From: Cardiocondyla obscurior
Lineage: Eukaryota > Arthropoda > Insecta > Hymenoptera > Formicidae
Assembly (NCBI RefSeq): GCF_019399895.1
Contig: NC_091874.1
Coordinates: 5,768,501-5,832,500 of the forward strand
Direction of reading: 5' to 3'
DNA: 64,000 nucleotides
The translations under genes were made by a program, and so were the position numbers. This document shows positions 23,601-37,463 of this stretch, one piece after another; position 1 is the stretch's first letter; each line of letters begins with the position of its first letter. The notes beneath the pieces are model-generated. The model was not told the DNA's origin and did no database searches. It was given only the letters and a program-made list of their open reading frames with translations.

Positions 23601-26600
23601 ATTCCGTCGACGTTCGCGAAAAATTCTAGCAACGTTCCCGCGTTGGCCGATCACTCGGACTCGCGTAAGTAAACTAATCTTTTACTGTTATGCCAGACAA
23701 GACGTATCCGGAAATTTTTACCGCATTTGTGCCGCGACTGCGCCTATATTTACCGTCGTTGACGTTCCAATGCGACGTGTCTCTCGCAGTCCCTCTTTCT
23801 CCTTCTCGTTCATGGAAAGCAGAGACCCCGTGGAATAGCCATAGACTCGGGTCCTCGTTACGATCGGCCGGCACGACCGGCATTGAATCGTTCGAGGCGT
23901 TCGTGTTAATGGCAACGTGTCTCTCCGGTATACCGTTAAAGCCTCCGCGATGCTTACTGAACCTAATTAATGACGCGTTCGCGCTACGCCGGATACACCA
24001 CTACACCTATAAGTGACCGGCCGTCGAGGATGGCGCTCTCGAATGCGCGCACGTGCTACCGCTCAACATCCGTCTTGCTGGCTGTCACGCTATTACCTGC
24101 CGCACTTCAGCTACTTAGTAGACGGCCGTGAATAGATGGGCGGTAGACAGCCGGCACGTGCGGCGATATCGTTCAAGTTAATACGTATATACACAGGTAT
24201 AATTATCTCCTCTTCGCGCGCGAAGCGAGATCACCGCCGACTCGCTTTCCAGATACGCGTCCGCGAATCTCGGGTGAGCCTCTTTCGCCGGAACCGTTCA
24301 TCCGCGACGGTCTACGAGCGACGTAAATCAGCGGCCACGTGCCGATTCCTCGATCGAGTCGCGAGTAACACGGAGTAATCACGGCGATCCAGAGCCCGCG
24401 GTATGAATAAGAGTTTGTGTACTCGTGTTTAATTACGGGCGGGGTACGGGCCCGTCGGTTCCGCTCGAGCGATGATTTATGTACCCCACGCGCGTACACT
24501 CGGAATGTAACAGAGGCTGCTTATTACACTCGTAAAATGGAAAAGACCATGTACGGTAAAAAGTACAACACTTGAAAACCCGCGACGAGAGTGGCAAAGT
24601 GCGTGTTGACTCTGCTTGAGGCATGCGTAAGTCTGTCGACTACTAATTTACTTAGCACCATTATCCGCGAGAACACGGTGGAGGCGCGGTTTTCGCTGTG
24701 GTTTCGCACCGTCGATTTAATTATATTTATTTATTTTTGCGATTAAAAATATTATAAAAAATAATTAAGACCAAGAGTCTAGGCCGCGTACAAGCTGCGT
24801 GCGAAAAAATCGTTGCTCCGGCCTACCGCGTCTCGAAGGCGTAGTCCTTTCGTCTTTCCTTTCGCGCGGCCACCGGCATATCCTGCGCTGCAACGACAAT
24901 CGCGAAGTCACTCGGCTAACGCTCAAGTTAAGTAATAGACAGCGCGCCGAGTCACGAGCTGAACAAATAGCAGGCCGCCACTCGATGCAATGGCGATGGC
25001 GTTAAATCATTCTTTTCTTCCTCGTCCTCGCGCGTAACGGACCGCTTTATAAGCCGTTTCGAAACGACTAATTCAACTCTACCCCGGAAATGGAGGAGGA
25101 CGCATCTCGCCTCCTTGCCCTTTCGAGCCAGGTCACAGTATCCACGCCGCGATTTTTCTTTCGAAATTTTCCGCGCAATTTCGATCTCTCTCTCCATCTC
25201 TCTTTCGGCATCTATCCCGATCTCCTTCCTATCGCTTTCTATACACCGCCTTCGCTTCTTCGCGGAACCTCGTTGATCTGCACCAATAATCGCGATATCC
25301 GTATACCCAATATGATGCGTATCACCATTTTATCAGCCCGCCTAGAAACCAGCTAGAAAGCCCAAGATCCGACGTGAGTGCAGCGAGCTCGCGTGCAGGC
25401 ACGTTAATGTCCGGAATGATTTGAATAGATCGTGAGCGATGACACTGGTACTTTACGAAGGATGTGTCGCGTGCGAAAATAGCAGCACACTTTCGCGAAA
25501 ATTCCTCCGTCCTAAAATACGATTCGTTCTAGGGTCGCAAAATTAATAAAATATAAAATTACCTGAGCGAAAAATTTGAATAAATTTTTAATAAAATTTG
25601 AGCGATACATTTGTTCAGAAAATGTGGGGGATAACCCTTTCGCGGGCAAGGTATTTACATAGCCGGGTATTCGTTCCAGCCGGCACTTGCGCGAGTGCCA
25701 TCGCTAATCGCGCGATTTGCCTAGTTCTTCATGAACTCGACGCGCGATGCGGCTCACGTCAGCCGGTGGTATCCACGACATATGCACCACTTTCGAACTT
25801 TTGACCTGAAAACGAAGAGTACGGTCGCATGGGGAGCACGTACTCGTAAGTTAGCGCGAGGTAACGCGGCAGAGAGACGCCACTGAATCTCGCTCGAAGT
25901 TTAGAGGTGCCCAGCACGACCCCCGGGGGCAAAGGCACCGAGTGAAGTATCTGTATGCACCTGAAATTCAACTGGGGTCTCAGTAAACCGTTTTTCTCAC
26001 CGTTCGCGGCGAGCGATCGAGCGCCGCGGCAATAGGCTCACGCACGAATTAAAGTAGAAACATTTAAAAAGCCATAATCGAGAGACTCATGATTACATCA
26101 TTATTATACATTAACGTTGACAATACAATAATTGTATTGTTAATTAAATCAGCAGTAATAGTGTAATTTAATAGCAATAATCTTTATCGTAACTTGTAAT
26201 TAATTACCACGCTGCTATATATTTATATTATCATTTAATAATTTCGTCTACAATAGTTTTTAAATATAAAAAAAAACCAATTGTTAAAAATTAGAATCTA
26301 AAGTGATTAATTGCGATTTATTGCGATTGTTGAGAACACGAAATTTATTCTATCGCCAAATAATTTACAAAATAATGTATCGATTTTAAATTAATGAAAA
26401 CATTTCCATTTTAATGAGTGGCATCGATTGGTCTTGCTAAAGCGCACGACGCATTTAACATACAGCGCAGCGCGTTGCATTAATTGTCTACGTTGTCCTC
26501 TAATAGAACAGGGCTGCTTTTTAATTAATCGTGGTCATTGATATGCGTCTGACAGCATTAAGAACATTCGCCGATACAAGAAGACGCGACAACCGTCTGG

Positions 26601-27000
26601 CGACCGTGTTTCGTGACGTGCGAACGAAAATACGCGTCACGTGCGGCTAAGCCGTGGTCTGTGGCTTCCGAAACGTTTGAGGGATTTAATGATATCGACC
26701 AGAGGTGCAAAGGTATATCTGTTGGATAATACCGATCAATAAATTGTAAAACACATACATCGGCAAAAGTTAATAATTTAATATAAGCATATATTTAAAT
26801 ATATACATTAGAATATTTGTCAAACGTTTTCATAACTAGCAAGAAAAAAAAAAAAAAAAGAAAAATTAAATTACGCTTAATACCATACGCGAATTCTTCT
26901 CGAAACTCGGAATCGCGCGATCATACGCTACGTGAAATCGTCCGGGGCATCTCGCCGTCGAGCATTCCACTCTCAGAAATGACGGTAGTAAAGACTAGAT
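20700..27000. other. Intergenic or intronic DNA without supported genes
   Basis: The block alternates AT-rich DNA (21,150-21,500; 22,650-22,850; 26,040-26,400) with CpG-rich DNA (23,350-25,400). Open frames in the CpG-rich part overlap on both strands and look like chance frames. A GTAAGT donor at 23666 could close a 5' noncoding exon on the + strand, but I found no partner. A 21-base near-palindrome lies at 26120-26140. Confidence 0.45.
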
Positions 27001-29008
27001 AGAGCAAAGAGAGGAGTGGCGCCTTTTAGGGCAGTTCAGTGCACAGCGCTTCAACTCGTATTTTGTTTCCTTGTCACTTCTCGATCCGTCTGCGAGTCTC
27101 GTCTCGGATCGAATCAGAGGCGTTTCTTTTCTCCCTTGCTTCTCGCGACGGACGCGCTTATGTGGACGACCCCGATCCTTCTAAGAACGCGCGAACTGGC
27201 AAGGGACTGCACCGCGAGTTTTTAGCGCGATCATGAAAGCGGAAAATGTACCTTTTCTCTCTAGCTGCGAAGGCACTTGTCGCAAATAGCAGCGGACCGA
27301 CAATGGGTTAGCTAATAATGGCGTAACGCGCGTCTATATCTAATACGCGACTGCGGAAATAGGGAAGCGTGGTAGAAAAATAAAAAGAAAAACGGACGAA
27401 AGAAAGGAAAGGGCGAGGAAAGTGAAAGGTGGAAATAGGCGATAATTTTTTTTTTTTTTTTTACTCCAATGTAACTGACAGTATAAAGCGGCATTAACTC
27501 GTGAAAACTCGTTGTAACGAATTATCGGGTGCCGGTTTCGCTGAATGATAACCGGCACGTTCGCGTGCGCGCGTAAAGCGAGCATCGAGCTTCGAGGACA
27601 AAACGTGATAGAGTGCATCGGGGGAAGTGAGTTCGCCTTCGGAATCTGGGACGCAAGCTCGCCGAGATTCGCGGTGGACAATAAAGCGAAGTAACAGGAT
27701 CTTTCGATCTTTCCCGTCGTATCCCCGACGTGCACTCACGCGATCTAGCGTCACACGTTCGCGGAGACGCGCCGCTGGACGTGGAAGATACTCCTGGGGG
27801 GAGGACGGGGCTGCGATTGATCGATTTTGAAGGGATCCGAAGAATGTCGGCGAAACGGCAGTGGCGTCGACGGCAGTGGCGTAGTTTTCGGTAAATGTGT
27901 CGAAAGTCGCGAAAGAGAGAAAAAGAGAGAGAAAGAGGGAGAGGAAGACGCAGAGCGATGTCGTTGCCCTCTTCTTCTCGGTCTGTTCTACCGGCCATCG
28001 CCGTCGCTATCGCCGCTACCACCGACCGCCACCGTTGTCCAGTTCCGCCTCTCTTTCTCTTCGTCCTCGTGTCGCTTTTTCGCTCTCCCGTGATACCGCC
28101 GCCACTACCATCACCGTCGCTGCCACCGCCGTCGCCGCTTCTGCCGTCGCTACATCGCCGCCGCAAATACGTACTATCCCGGTCCCCTCCGCGAAGCCAT
28201 CCTCTTGTTCCCACTCTCGCGGAGCACCTGTCGTGCCAAGGAGCTCGGCGCGTTAGGGGCGCCCGACGGAGGTAGCAAGTAGACGGTGGGTTATCAGTCG
28301 GCGGGACATCTTCGTCGCGAGCGGGAACACAATCGTGGTAGCGCGGTGCAGGGGAGAAAGACGAAAGCCCAAGGGTGTGGAAGCATTCGACGTATATGTC
28401 CCAGTTTTCGTCGTCATCGTTACGGTACGATCGCACGAAGCAAAGTTGAGAATTCGAGCACGAAAGGGAGACGCCGTTTTTAAGCAATAAAAAAAAAAAT
28501 TAAATTAAAAAATTAAAAAAGTTATTAAAAATACTCTGTTGTCACGTGCGGAGTTTTCCGGACGAGACGGGAGTATCGAGGTACACTCGCGTTGTTTCCG
28601 TGATAAAGCGCATACGCGTTCCGGCAAGTTGCAGTCGCACGATGACCGCGAGCACGACCGCGCCAAGGTAAACGTCAGCAAGGAGGTCACGGCGCCGGTG
28701 AATTGTGTTAAGTTGCGCCAAGCGACTTATTCAACGAGGCCCGCGAGGGAATCTAGCCATTAGTAGTGCACACGACGGTGAACGACACGCATCCGGCGGC
28801 ACGGCGACGGATTTTAACGGGCAATATCGAGGCCGCGGGAAAGAGATTTAAAAAGGAAACGACACCACTTCCGACGTAGTGGTCTCCGGGGCGACGCGAA
28901 AACGAAATAATAATAAGAGAACGAGAAGATTACCGGGATGCTGCACGAGGAGCTACTTAGCTCCAGCTAACACGTGGCGATTACGCGCACACTCCGCAGA
29001 GTTGCAAG
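27000..29008 (+). promoter_or_regulatory. CpG-rich, low-complexity block; possible promoter and 5' noncoding exon
   Basis: The segment is CpG-rich and repetitive, with a purine tract at about 27900-27960 and CCG/CCA-type triplet repeats at about 27990-28160. It ends at 29008 with a strong donor (GCAAG followed by GTGAGC). No downstream coding frame begins here. The next + strand acceptor that leads to a coding exon is at 37421, the first coding exon of the ZP gene, so this block may be that gene's promoter and 5' untranslated exon, about 8.4 kb upstream. The long minus-strand frame across it (27522-28487) is compositionally biased and starts at TTG; I do not regard it as a gene. Confidence 0.3.
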
Positions 29009-29659
29009 GTGAGCATTACTATTACGGGCAGTTACTACTAGTGCTCCTCTTATATTAAACGCATCTTGCGCCTTTTCATCGAGTCTTTGATAGAAATTAG
29101 ATATCTTTACGCGCGCTGCGCGTTTACCTTCTGCGAAATTGAGAAATTATGTTTGCGAGATAACGGTAATAGTCGAGGCCTGAAATTAATTTACGATGCA
29201 TCGTGCAAGTACAATTAGCAGACGCGATGTCGATCGGTGAGAGAGGCACGTATGTATTTTCGCGGCCCAAAAACGCGGTCCGGTCAGGGCAGATGTTAAT
29301 CGGGCCTGATCAGCGCATGAAAAATATCGCGGGGGTCCTCCGGGTATCTGAAGATTAATCGGGATTAATGCTAATTTAGGTCATAACTTGAACGTCGTAA
29401 AGTATATTCCATCTGATATAAAAGAGCGGCGGGCATCGGAGAAACGGATCACCTGCGATCCGCACTTGCGTGATCTGCTTACCGATGTAAACGCGTGCGA
29501 ATAGAATGACCGCGCCGAAACAACCGGGCGGATAAGGTTCTTGCATGAGGAAATCGGGAGGGGAGGGAATGTGGTCGGTCGACAGAGGCAAAGAGGCTCA
29601 CTAAATTTTCGTGCCGCTGGTCCGGACGCAATGCGCCTTGAGATCCCCACGTGCTTTTG

Positions 29660-29985
29660 AACCGCCTCTCTCGTTTTCTCTTTCTCGCCGGCGTCTCTCG
29701 TCTTCCTCTAATTTATCCCTCTTTTACTTTATCCCCTTACGTTCGTTCATCTTTACCTCGCTCTTTCGTTAGCCGCTTTTCTCTTCGTCGCCTCTTTCTC
29801 TCGCACGTATAGATAAAGACTTCGTTCCAGCGGATCATTGGCTTCACTCTCCTCTCTACGCTTCTTTCTTTTTCCCTTTCTTTATTTTGTCCTTCTTCTC
29901 TTTCTCTTTCTCTCTTCCCCTCCCCCCGTTTTTTCTCTCGCTGTCTCTCTACTTTCATCGGTCTTTATCCTCCTCCTGCCTTTTC
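29660..29985. repeat. Pyrimidine-rich low-complexity tract
   Basis: About 300 bases of irregular CT-rich sequence with many TCTTT and CTCTCT units. The plus and minus frames over it (Ser/Leu/Phe-rich and Arg/Glu/Lys-rich respectively) are artefacts of the bias. Confidence 0.7.
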
Positions 29986-32900
29986 GGAGTCGAACTGATC
30001 AGCCAACCGCTTCTCTGCGGTGCTCCGAGACGGCGAAGAGTTAGCGCACGCATTCCGGTTAGCGGTCCGCCAAACGCATTGCCGTTACCGCTTCTTCAGC
30101 TACCGCCGTTGTTGTCCTCGTGTCTGTCGTCCAAGAATGTCGGTCAACCCTTACTTTCTAGACGTAAAAGAGAATAGATTGTATACATATATTATATAAA
30201 TCTATCCAATCTTTATTATATCTTATATACTCCGGAAATATGCGTATGAAATTTAATTAATATTGCTTGCTTTATCGAAATAAAAAAAAAGTCTTGTTTT
30301 CTAAGAGCGGGATTTTACTTTTCTGGCACATAAAATAGCGATTTAAATCTCTCTCAGTTTAAGAACAAGTTAGATCAAATTAGTCACCTCTTATCGCGAA
30401 ATCAAAGGACCCGGGCGACTTGTTTTGCAACGCAAACACGCGTAATATCACTATTATGCAAATTTGCCTCCGCGGCCGAATATCGCCGAGATATAAAACG
30501 TGCGAGCGTACTCGAACCGGATAAGCAGGATTGTACGCGTGTGTCGCGGATGCGATTTGTGTGTACGTCGACCGAGACAATTTCCGTGAATCACCGATCG
30601 CGTGTACGCGGTGCCATTCGAAATTGTGCCAGATACTTTTGCGCGTTGTCCGCTATTCGCGTTTAAGAATAACGTTGCTTCGAGACAAATTAGTAGCGAA
30701 CAGCGTACACACGTGATCCGTATTTCTTCGATAGTTTTACATATTATATTTTACGTGACACACAATTAACTTTGCTGCAAATTTGTGTCTTGCAAAATAG
30801 GAGGATCAGCTACTTGTCGAAGGTACAAAAAAGAATTTAATATTGTAATTGTTATAATTATTAATCGCTCTGAGGCAATTAACGACGTGAGATCTGTTCT
30901 AGATTACTAAACGAATAACATAATATAGTCACTTATAAAAAAAAAAATTTTAGTTGTATGAACTTAAAGATTAACTTAAAGTCGGTCGGCAAGCGCTATC
31001 ATACGGGTCGAGATTTTCATTTCTGGGATGGACTGCAGTTACGTGCGCGCATACCAGCCTCGCCGAATTCACGGTTCGCACGGCGGGCATTCTTTTCGAA
31101 ATTTGCATCGAAATAAGTCGCCGAACGTCCGTTTGCCCTCTCCGCCCATCGTTGGCGGGCAAAAGGAGTACGCTAACGGTTTTCGAACAGGTGTCATCTC
31201 TTTTTTCCGCGCTTCATGAAATATTCACCAGGCATACGATTACGTTAGTACGGGTCTCGCTAATCCATCCGTCGGCGGGGCATTCAACTTCGCCACATAC
31301 GTCTCGGAGTCGCGCACGACATAACTTTGCATTCGTTTGCCAATGTAAACCTACAGCGAATTAACAGCATTACCGGGCTGCGATTTCTCCTATTTGCACG
31401 CCGAGGCACACCGGTGCCGTGGGAATAACGATCGCTTATACTTTCTCGGTGGCACCGAAGGTCCAGAATGACTCATTACGATTCCCTCGTACCGAAAGGA
31501 ATTAATTTATTTAGGGTGTAACGTGCCAGACCCGAATAATCTCAAAATCCTCACCGATCCATCCAATTGTGATTTTAATTAAATTTCCTGCCGATAAGAA
31601 GATACAACCTATCTCTGCGATACTTATGTGTACTTATATGTACTTACTAGGCGATAAATATAATGGATAAAGTCAGTCAGCGGCGATATGCCCCGGGGCA
31701 AAGAAAGAGGATAAAGGATATGATTACGAGTGCCCACATTTATGAAACAATAATAACGAGGTCAAAGATTAGAAACTCCGTAACAGGTGTTCATGCCTAA
31801 ATTACTACTATCTCATGAAGCGTGACTGGTTTGAGAAACAAACCGGCAAGCAATCGGTTCGCGCGCGCGAGATGTGACTTTAATTTCTATAAATCCAATT
31901 ACTTATTATGCACGCGTTATTTCTCGATTGCGATCGCACGAGAATCGCCCCGGGAGTTTTTTCGTCGAGTTTATTGAATTAGAAATCTGCCGGGCGGCGT
32001 CATTTGAAGAAATAAACGCTCTCTGCAACCGGAAGCCCGTGGAAGTGCATTTATCCCGGAGACGTCGATAACCACACGGCCGCCAACAAGCGCGGGGTCT
32101 TACCCTGTATTTATCCGTAATCGCATCGCGTGTGCACACGCGTGCACGACACATCCACGCGCGTACGACGCGTCCTGCGCGCGCTATTTCTCATCGGACG
32201 GTCATTCCGCACGCGATAATTGTCCCCGGCCGTTTCCGTCGCAACGATTATCATTGCCTCGCATTAACCGTTAATGTTAACATAACCGATCTCGATCGCG
32301 GTGAATGGATCGTAAAGTCAATTACGCGCGCGGTTACGACTCGTGGACCAAATCTCGCGCCAGCCGGCTCGTCTCGCTCGCCCGCGATCCTTTTCGATTT
32401 GCCGGGCAATAAATTCCCGGTCGCGCACAATGCACAGCAGCGGGAAAAGAAAGGGCCGCCGATTAAGCGGAATAATCCGCAGGGGTTATGCTCGAGCGAA
32501 ACGGTAAACCTCCACGTGTCTAGTGTCACTGGCCGATCTCAATGCGCGGTTAATTACCGCGTTTATATTTCGTAATAACTTTAATTGTACGAGAGCGGCG
32601 GCGCGATCGACGCGAGATTTTCTGTATTATGCCCCGCGATTTTATATGAGACGGGCTATAGATGAGATATAACGGTAACGAAATGTAATCGAATCACACA
32701 AGAAATAAATTAATGACGCAATCTGCTCTTTCATCAAATCGATACCGTGATACTTTCCTTTCTATTATGTCTTAACGAGACGCGATGTATTAATATACGC
32801 GAATATATTGTCTACGAGATGAACACGCGAGATTGTTGCAGCATCAGCGTGATGGCGTACGCCTATTACGATTCTCATAATGTAGTTTAGCCGGATGAAT

Positions 32901-35900
32901 TGACGAGTATCCCAGTCCCCCATTGTGCCCTCGGATACAATCGAACATAAAAAAGGAAAGTGACGGGTTTTATTTTTCTTAAAGAGAATTAATATTCTAC
33001 AGAAGATGCCGCAAACGTTTCAGAGATTAATTTTCGAATCGTTGAATGTATAATTCTTAAATAGCGCAATAAATGCCAGGACAAAATCTGAAAAATATAT
33101 CTCACAAATCTTCGTGTTGGAGAAAGAAATAAAATGTTTCTTAAAAAATTTCCGATTAAGAATCACTCGGGCGATAATGTCGCGCGGAAGTTACGCTTAA
33201 ATGGTTTATTAGGTTTAAATTTGGCAATCATATTTACCGCGTATTAATACTAGTCGTTACCTGCGGCACTAAGCGGTACGTTTGTCGATACGCAGTGCAC
33301 GATCGTGTTCCGGAGAATTTATAAAGCTTATCGCCGTGTACGGTTGTCGAGTATTAAACGGCCAGAAGAAGAGGCACCGAACCTGGTAACGCTATCTTGA
33401 CCCGGTTCGCAGCGATGAATGTTTCGCCAAGTTCTTTTCGAACATGAATCTGCAATTAACGCACACTCTTATACATTTCGCTTCGATCATCATATTCCAT
33501 ATTCCATGTTCGACAAACCCGAAGATCGCAATTCAAAGTTAATATGGCTTTATAGGAGCGCTCGATTTGTGGCATGGCAAGATTTTAATGGAACTTGACA
33601 TTCGAACCTACGTTTGTCGTGAGAATAATAGGGAAATATATTTTTGCAATCGTACGAAAGCAATATAATGCAGCGTTCAGGCAGTCGGACGATTTTACCA
33701 GCGGTATCTTCGCGTTCGCGGATTAAGGATAATTCTGAGTGAATTGAGGATGTCGCTCGTTCGCAGGAGTCACGACAGCCGCGCTAGGGGGGATCAACTG
33801 GAATTCTAAAACGGTCGACGCCAGGCAGAGAGTCCTGTCGTCGCTCGAATACCATAAGCGACACGGCGATCGATTTGAAATTGCGATGCACGTACGCGCG
33901 AAGACAAATCGTCGTATGCGTCAGGGAAAAAGGGATGCTGCCGGCGAAAAGAGAGAGCTCGCGCGAGGCCGAAGCGTCAGATTAATGTACCTGAGAACGA
34001 TACCATGAGAAATTGGTGCATCGGAAACAATAAAAAAGAGAAATTGCAAACGCGTTAATATAATCTAGAGGATACCTAATTGCGCCAAATCCGAGAGATA
34101 TCTCTCTCGCCAGGAATTCCTTTGCGGGACATTTTTTTTTTTTATTTCTTTTCGCGTTTAATTTATAAAAAATGCGCGTAATTTATTAATCATCTCTTAC
34201 TTATAAAAAAAATTAATTAGTAAAACGACTGACACTTAGCCGCGATGCGATATAAAAAATGCGTGCGGCCACAATTATAATTCGCTGTATCAGTGCATGT
34301 GTAGCCAACAATGGTCGACGTTGAAAGAAAAATTGTGAGACAACGTTGTCACATTAAAGCGTCCTGAAACGGTGCCGAGAGGGAATTATTAGCGTGGGAT
34401 CTATCGCACACACCGGCCCGAGCGGGAAACACCGTTACGAAGACGCGTGTAATCCAGCCGGCCCGGTCGAAACATTCCAAGAATGTATTGTGTACGGGTC
34501 TCTCTTTCTCTCTCTCCATTTATCTTTTTACCTATCTGTCTCGAGCTATTCACCTGAATTAATTGATGAATCGACAGGTAGTCGCGACGCTTTCATCTCG
34601 ACATGTAAAACATTTGGCTTTCGGGGAACTGCAAAAAAAAAAAACTATAGATGCCAGCCCAGGTATTTCTTCGCAGAAATTTTTCTTTCGCGGAAACGTT
34701 TTCGTTTGAACGAAAGATTGATTTATTACAATTACTCTACCTGCTATGCCGCGCTAATTAAGTGAGCGCGCGCACAAACGTCGAGAATTAAATGCGAGGA
34801 GAACGATAGCGAGGCGATGAAATCCATGTAATACTTGCGCGTCACACGGGTCGGTTATGCGCAGCTAATTAATGCTTTCCGCCGACGTGCTTGAGGCGGG
34901 CAAATCAAAAACATACCAAGTACTCGTGGTACTCGTATCACGAAGCAGCTCCTTGCTTCGATTAACCCTTCCATCATCGGGACCACCCGTTTTGGATCCG
35001 CTCTTCCTATTAACGTGTCGGCCGCGTAACTTTTCGTGGAACATCGCGAACGCCTGTTCTTTTTATACTCGTTAATGGTAATGAGGGCATGTCCGATGTA
35101 ACTGTAAAATAAAAATATTGTTAAGTAAGAATATAGTAATACGAATTCGCGAGATCTGGCATAAATGACAATCCAATTGGAAATCATTATACGGAATGCA
35201 AATGCGGTCTTCGAACGCCTTTGCCAAGGGTCGTTCCGGTACAACAATCGCGGAACCATAGTTCTTCGCCGGGAGCCACGAGTTATTAAACAGTCGGCGC
35301 TAATTGTTTGATACTCGCCGGAACATAAATCACGATCGAAACGTGCGGACGTTAATCTATACGAACGCCAGTCGCCTGCAGTCGATAATTACACATTTGC
35401 AACAATCCGAACGTGACGAGATGATGTTTGCGAACATTATTGACGCTTAAACATTGTTTATAATCTACGTCGTGCCACTTAACAGAACAATATACTGGTT
35501 AACTTGATTTTAATTAAAGTCGCATGCCCGGTCGGAGATTTAACGACCGGCTGTCTCTGCTTCCTTCTTTTAATTCATCTCCCACAGCCAGGGGGATTAC
35601 AATTGACATCGTGACACTGCACGCTTGTTTTGAATTATGAGACTCGGAGCGAATCGTCCTCTTTCAAGCGACGCCGCGACAACGGGATTTCTCTTGGGAT
35701 ATGTTCAGATAGAACTTTTCTTAAAAATTTTCCTTCCCTTTAACGCTGCGCGCGCGAAGTTATTCTTTAATTTAAGCCCACGACTTTTTTCATCTTTTCC
35801 ACTTTCTTCGATCTGCAAATGTGTATACTTCACGTGCCCGACTTAGAATCAAACACAACGAAACGATGACCGCTAATCAGAGAAACCTTTTTAATAGGAT

Positions 35901-37420
35901 AATGATTGAAAAAGGAGAAAGAATTACAAGATTCACTGGTGAGCCACTTACCCGCTCAACCGGAACGCCTCGCGCTCGTCGAAAACCTGACGTGTTATAT
36001 AATTTGTTACTTAGGCGGTCGCACACAGGTGCGAGATGTTACCTGCAAAAGACTCGATCGCGTCTTTACATCGATCGGCACGTCCAATAATCCAGGCAGT
36101 CCGAAACGATCGTTGTCAATATTGGAAACTGGAAGAGCCGATGCAGTGATGCGTTTAAACCGGGCAAAAACGACCAGTGGAGTTAACGAGCCGCGAACAG
36201 CCTTGAAATCGGTATTGGGTTTGATCATGCTATCTTCGATTTGTCGCGATGATCATTATACATCGCTCATTCTTTCGCCACAACCTCGAAACTTGATATG
36301 AAATGCCGAAACGTCTCGAAAACGCGATTAAGTAATTTATTAGTAGAACCATTGCAAAGTTTAAAAAAAAAAAAAAAAAAAAAAACAGGGAACTTAAATA
36401 TGTTTAAAAATTCTCGATATTAAATAACAGCGATATCCATTTTACTATAAAAAACGCCGAAAGGTTTTTCTGGGGAGTAATAATTCCAGCTTTTAATCTT
36501 GATTTTATTCTGAGCAAAAATTGTAACAAATAAAAGTCGATGTAATTGAATTCTAATCGCAGCGATTAACAACGGTGCAAACGTGAATGGCATGCAGAGC
36601 AAAGGATTCGTATGCCACTGTCATTCTGTGCGTGACGTTGATGTTTCCCATTCATAACTACGGTTATCTTTACGTCCATTGCAATCGCGACCGCGATACG
36701 CGGCAATATTCTCGATAGCGAAACGCGTTTATGATTTCACGTCGCATTCCACATCTGTTATCTACGGGTCAATTACATAGATTGCGTCCATGTCTTTCGC
36801 CGATATGCGTACGTTGTAATGACTAGCGTTATCGATAACAGGCATTACTTGGCTAATTTGCTATAAAAGCAAACTCAATGAAAAAGAGCCATTTACTTGA
36901 TCAAGGAATAGAAAGATTTCACGTAGGTATACGTTCTAATTTTTTTTTTTTTTTTTTTTTTTTTGGAACAAAATATTCAAGGCATCTTTTCGAAGTGAGA
37001 TTTTATTTTAGAGGAACGAAAGGAGAACAAACGTTTCGCGTTTACAAGTAGACAGTGTGATGCAAAAAGGTAATATCTAATTTATTGTCTGTTCTACTTT
37101 TTTATTTGTAGAAGATTATCACTGTTTCCCCGTGATTTCGCGCCACACTGCGCTATCCTAATTTTCACAAACGCTCGCTTGATTCGGAGCTCCATAATCG
37201 TGATTTCTCCCGGCAAATCAATTTTGCGCTCGAGACCTCCTTGGGATTCGAAGCGCAACTCGGCAGACGGTGCCCGGTTAATTTGCTCGCTAGACCATGG
37301 TGGTCGGATAAATTAAAATAGATCCGGTTTCGAGTGTAGTATCGCGCGCCAGCGTAGCAGCTCGCGCGCAACGGCTGAAATTAATGCGAACTAATGCGAG
37401 GCGGCGCGTTTGTCTTTCCA
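29986..37420. other. Noncoding DNA, probably 5' region or first intron of the ZP gene
   Basis: I see no gene here that I can support. If the 5' noncoding exon ending at 29008 belongs to the ZP gene, this is its first intron. Homopolymer runs lie at 36363-36385 and 36940-36964. Other open frames are short and unconvincing. Confidence 0.4.
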
Positions 37421-37463
37421 GAGCAGGACGGGTGTTTCGTCGTGAGAGGCTGGGACCTCCAGG

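Noticed and set aside
23569..23665. Possible exon ending in a GTAAGT donor
   Set aside because: I could not find a matching acceptor or downstream exon, so a chance donor cannot be excluded.
27522..28487. 321-codon open frame on the minus strand
   Set aside because: It starts at TTG, is dominated by Arg, Ser and Gly from triplet and purine repeats, resembles no family, and lies over a CpG-rich block where open frames occur on both strands.
33590..33620. Possible tRNA B-box (GGTTCGAAT on the minus strand)
   Set aside because: The box is incomplete (not followed by CC), and no A-box or acceptor stem could be placed around it.
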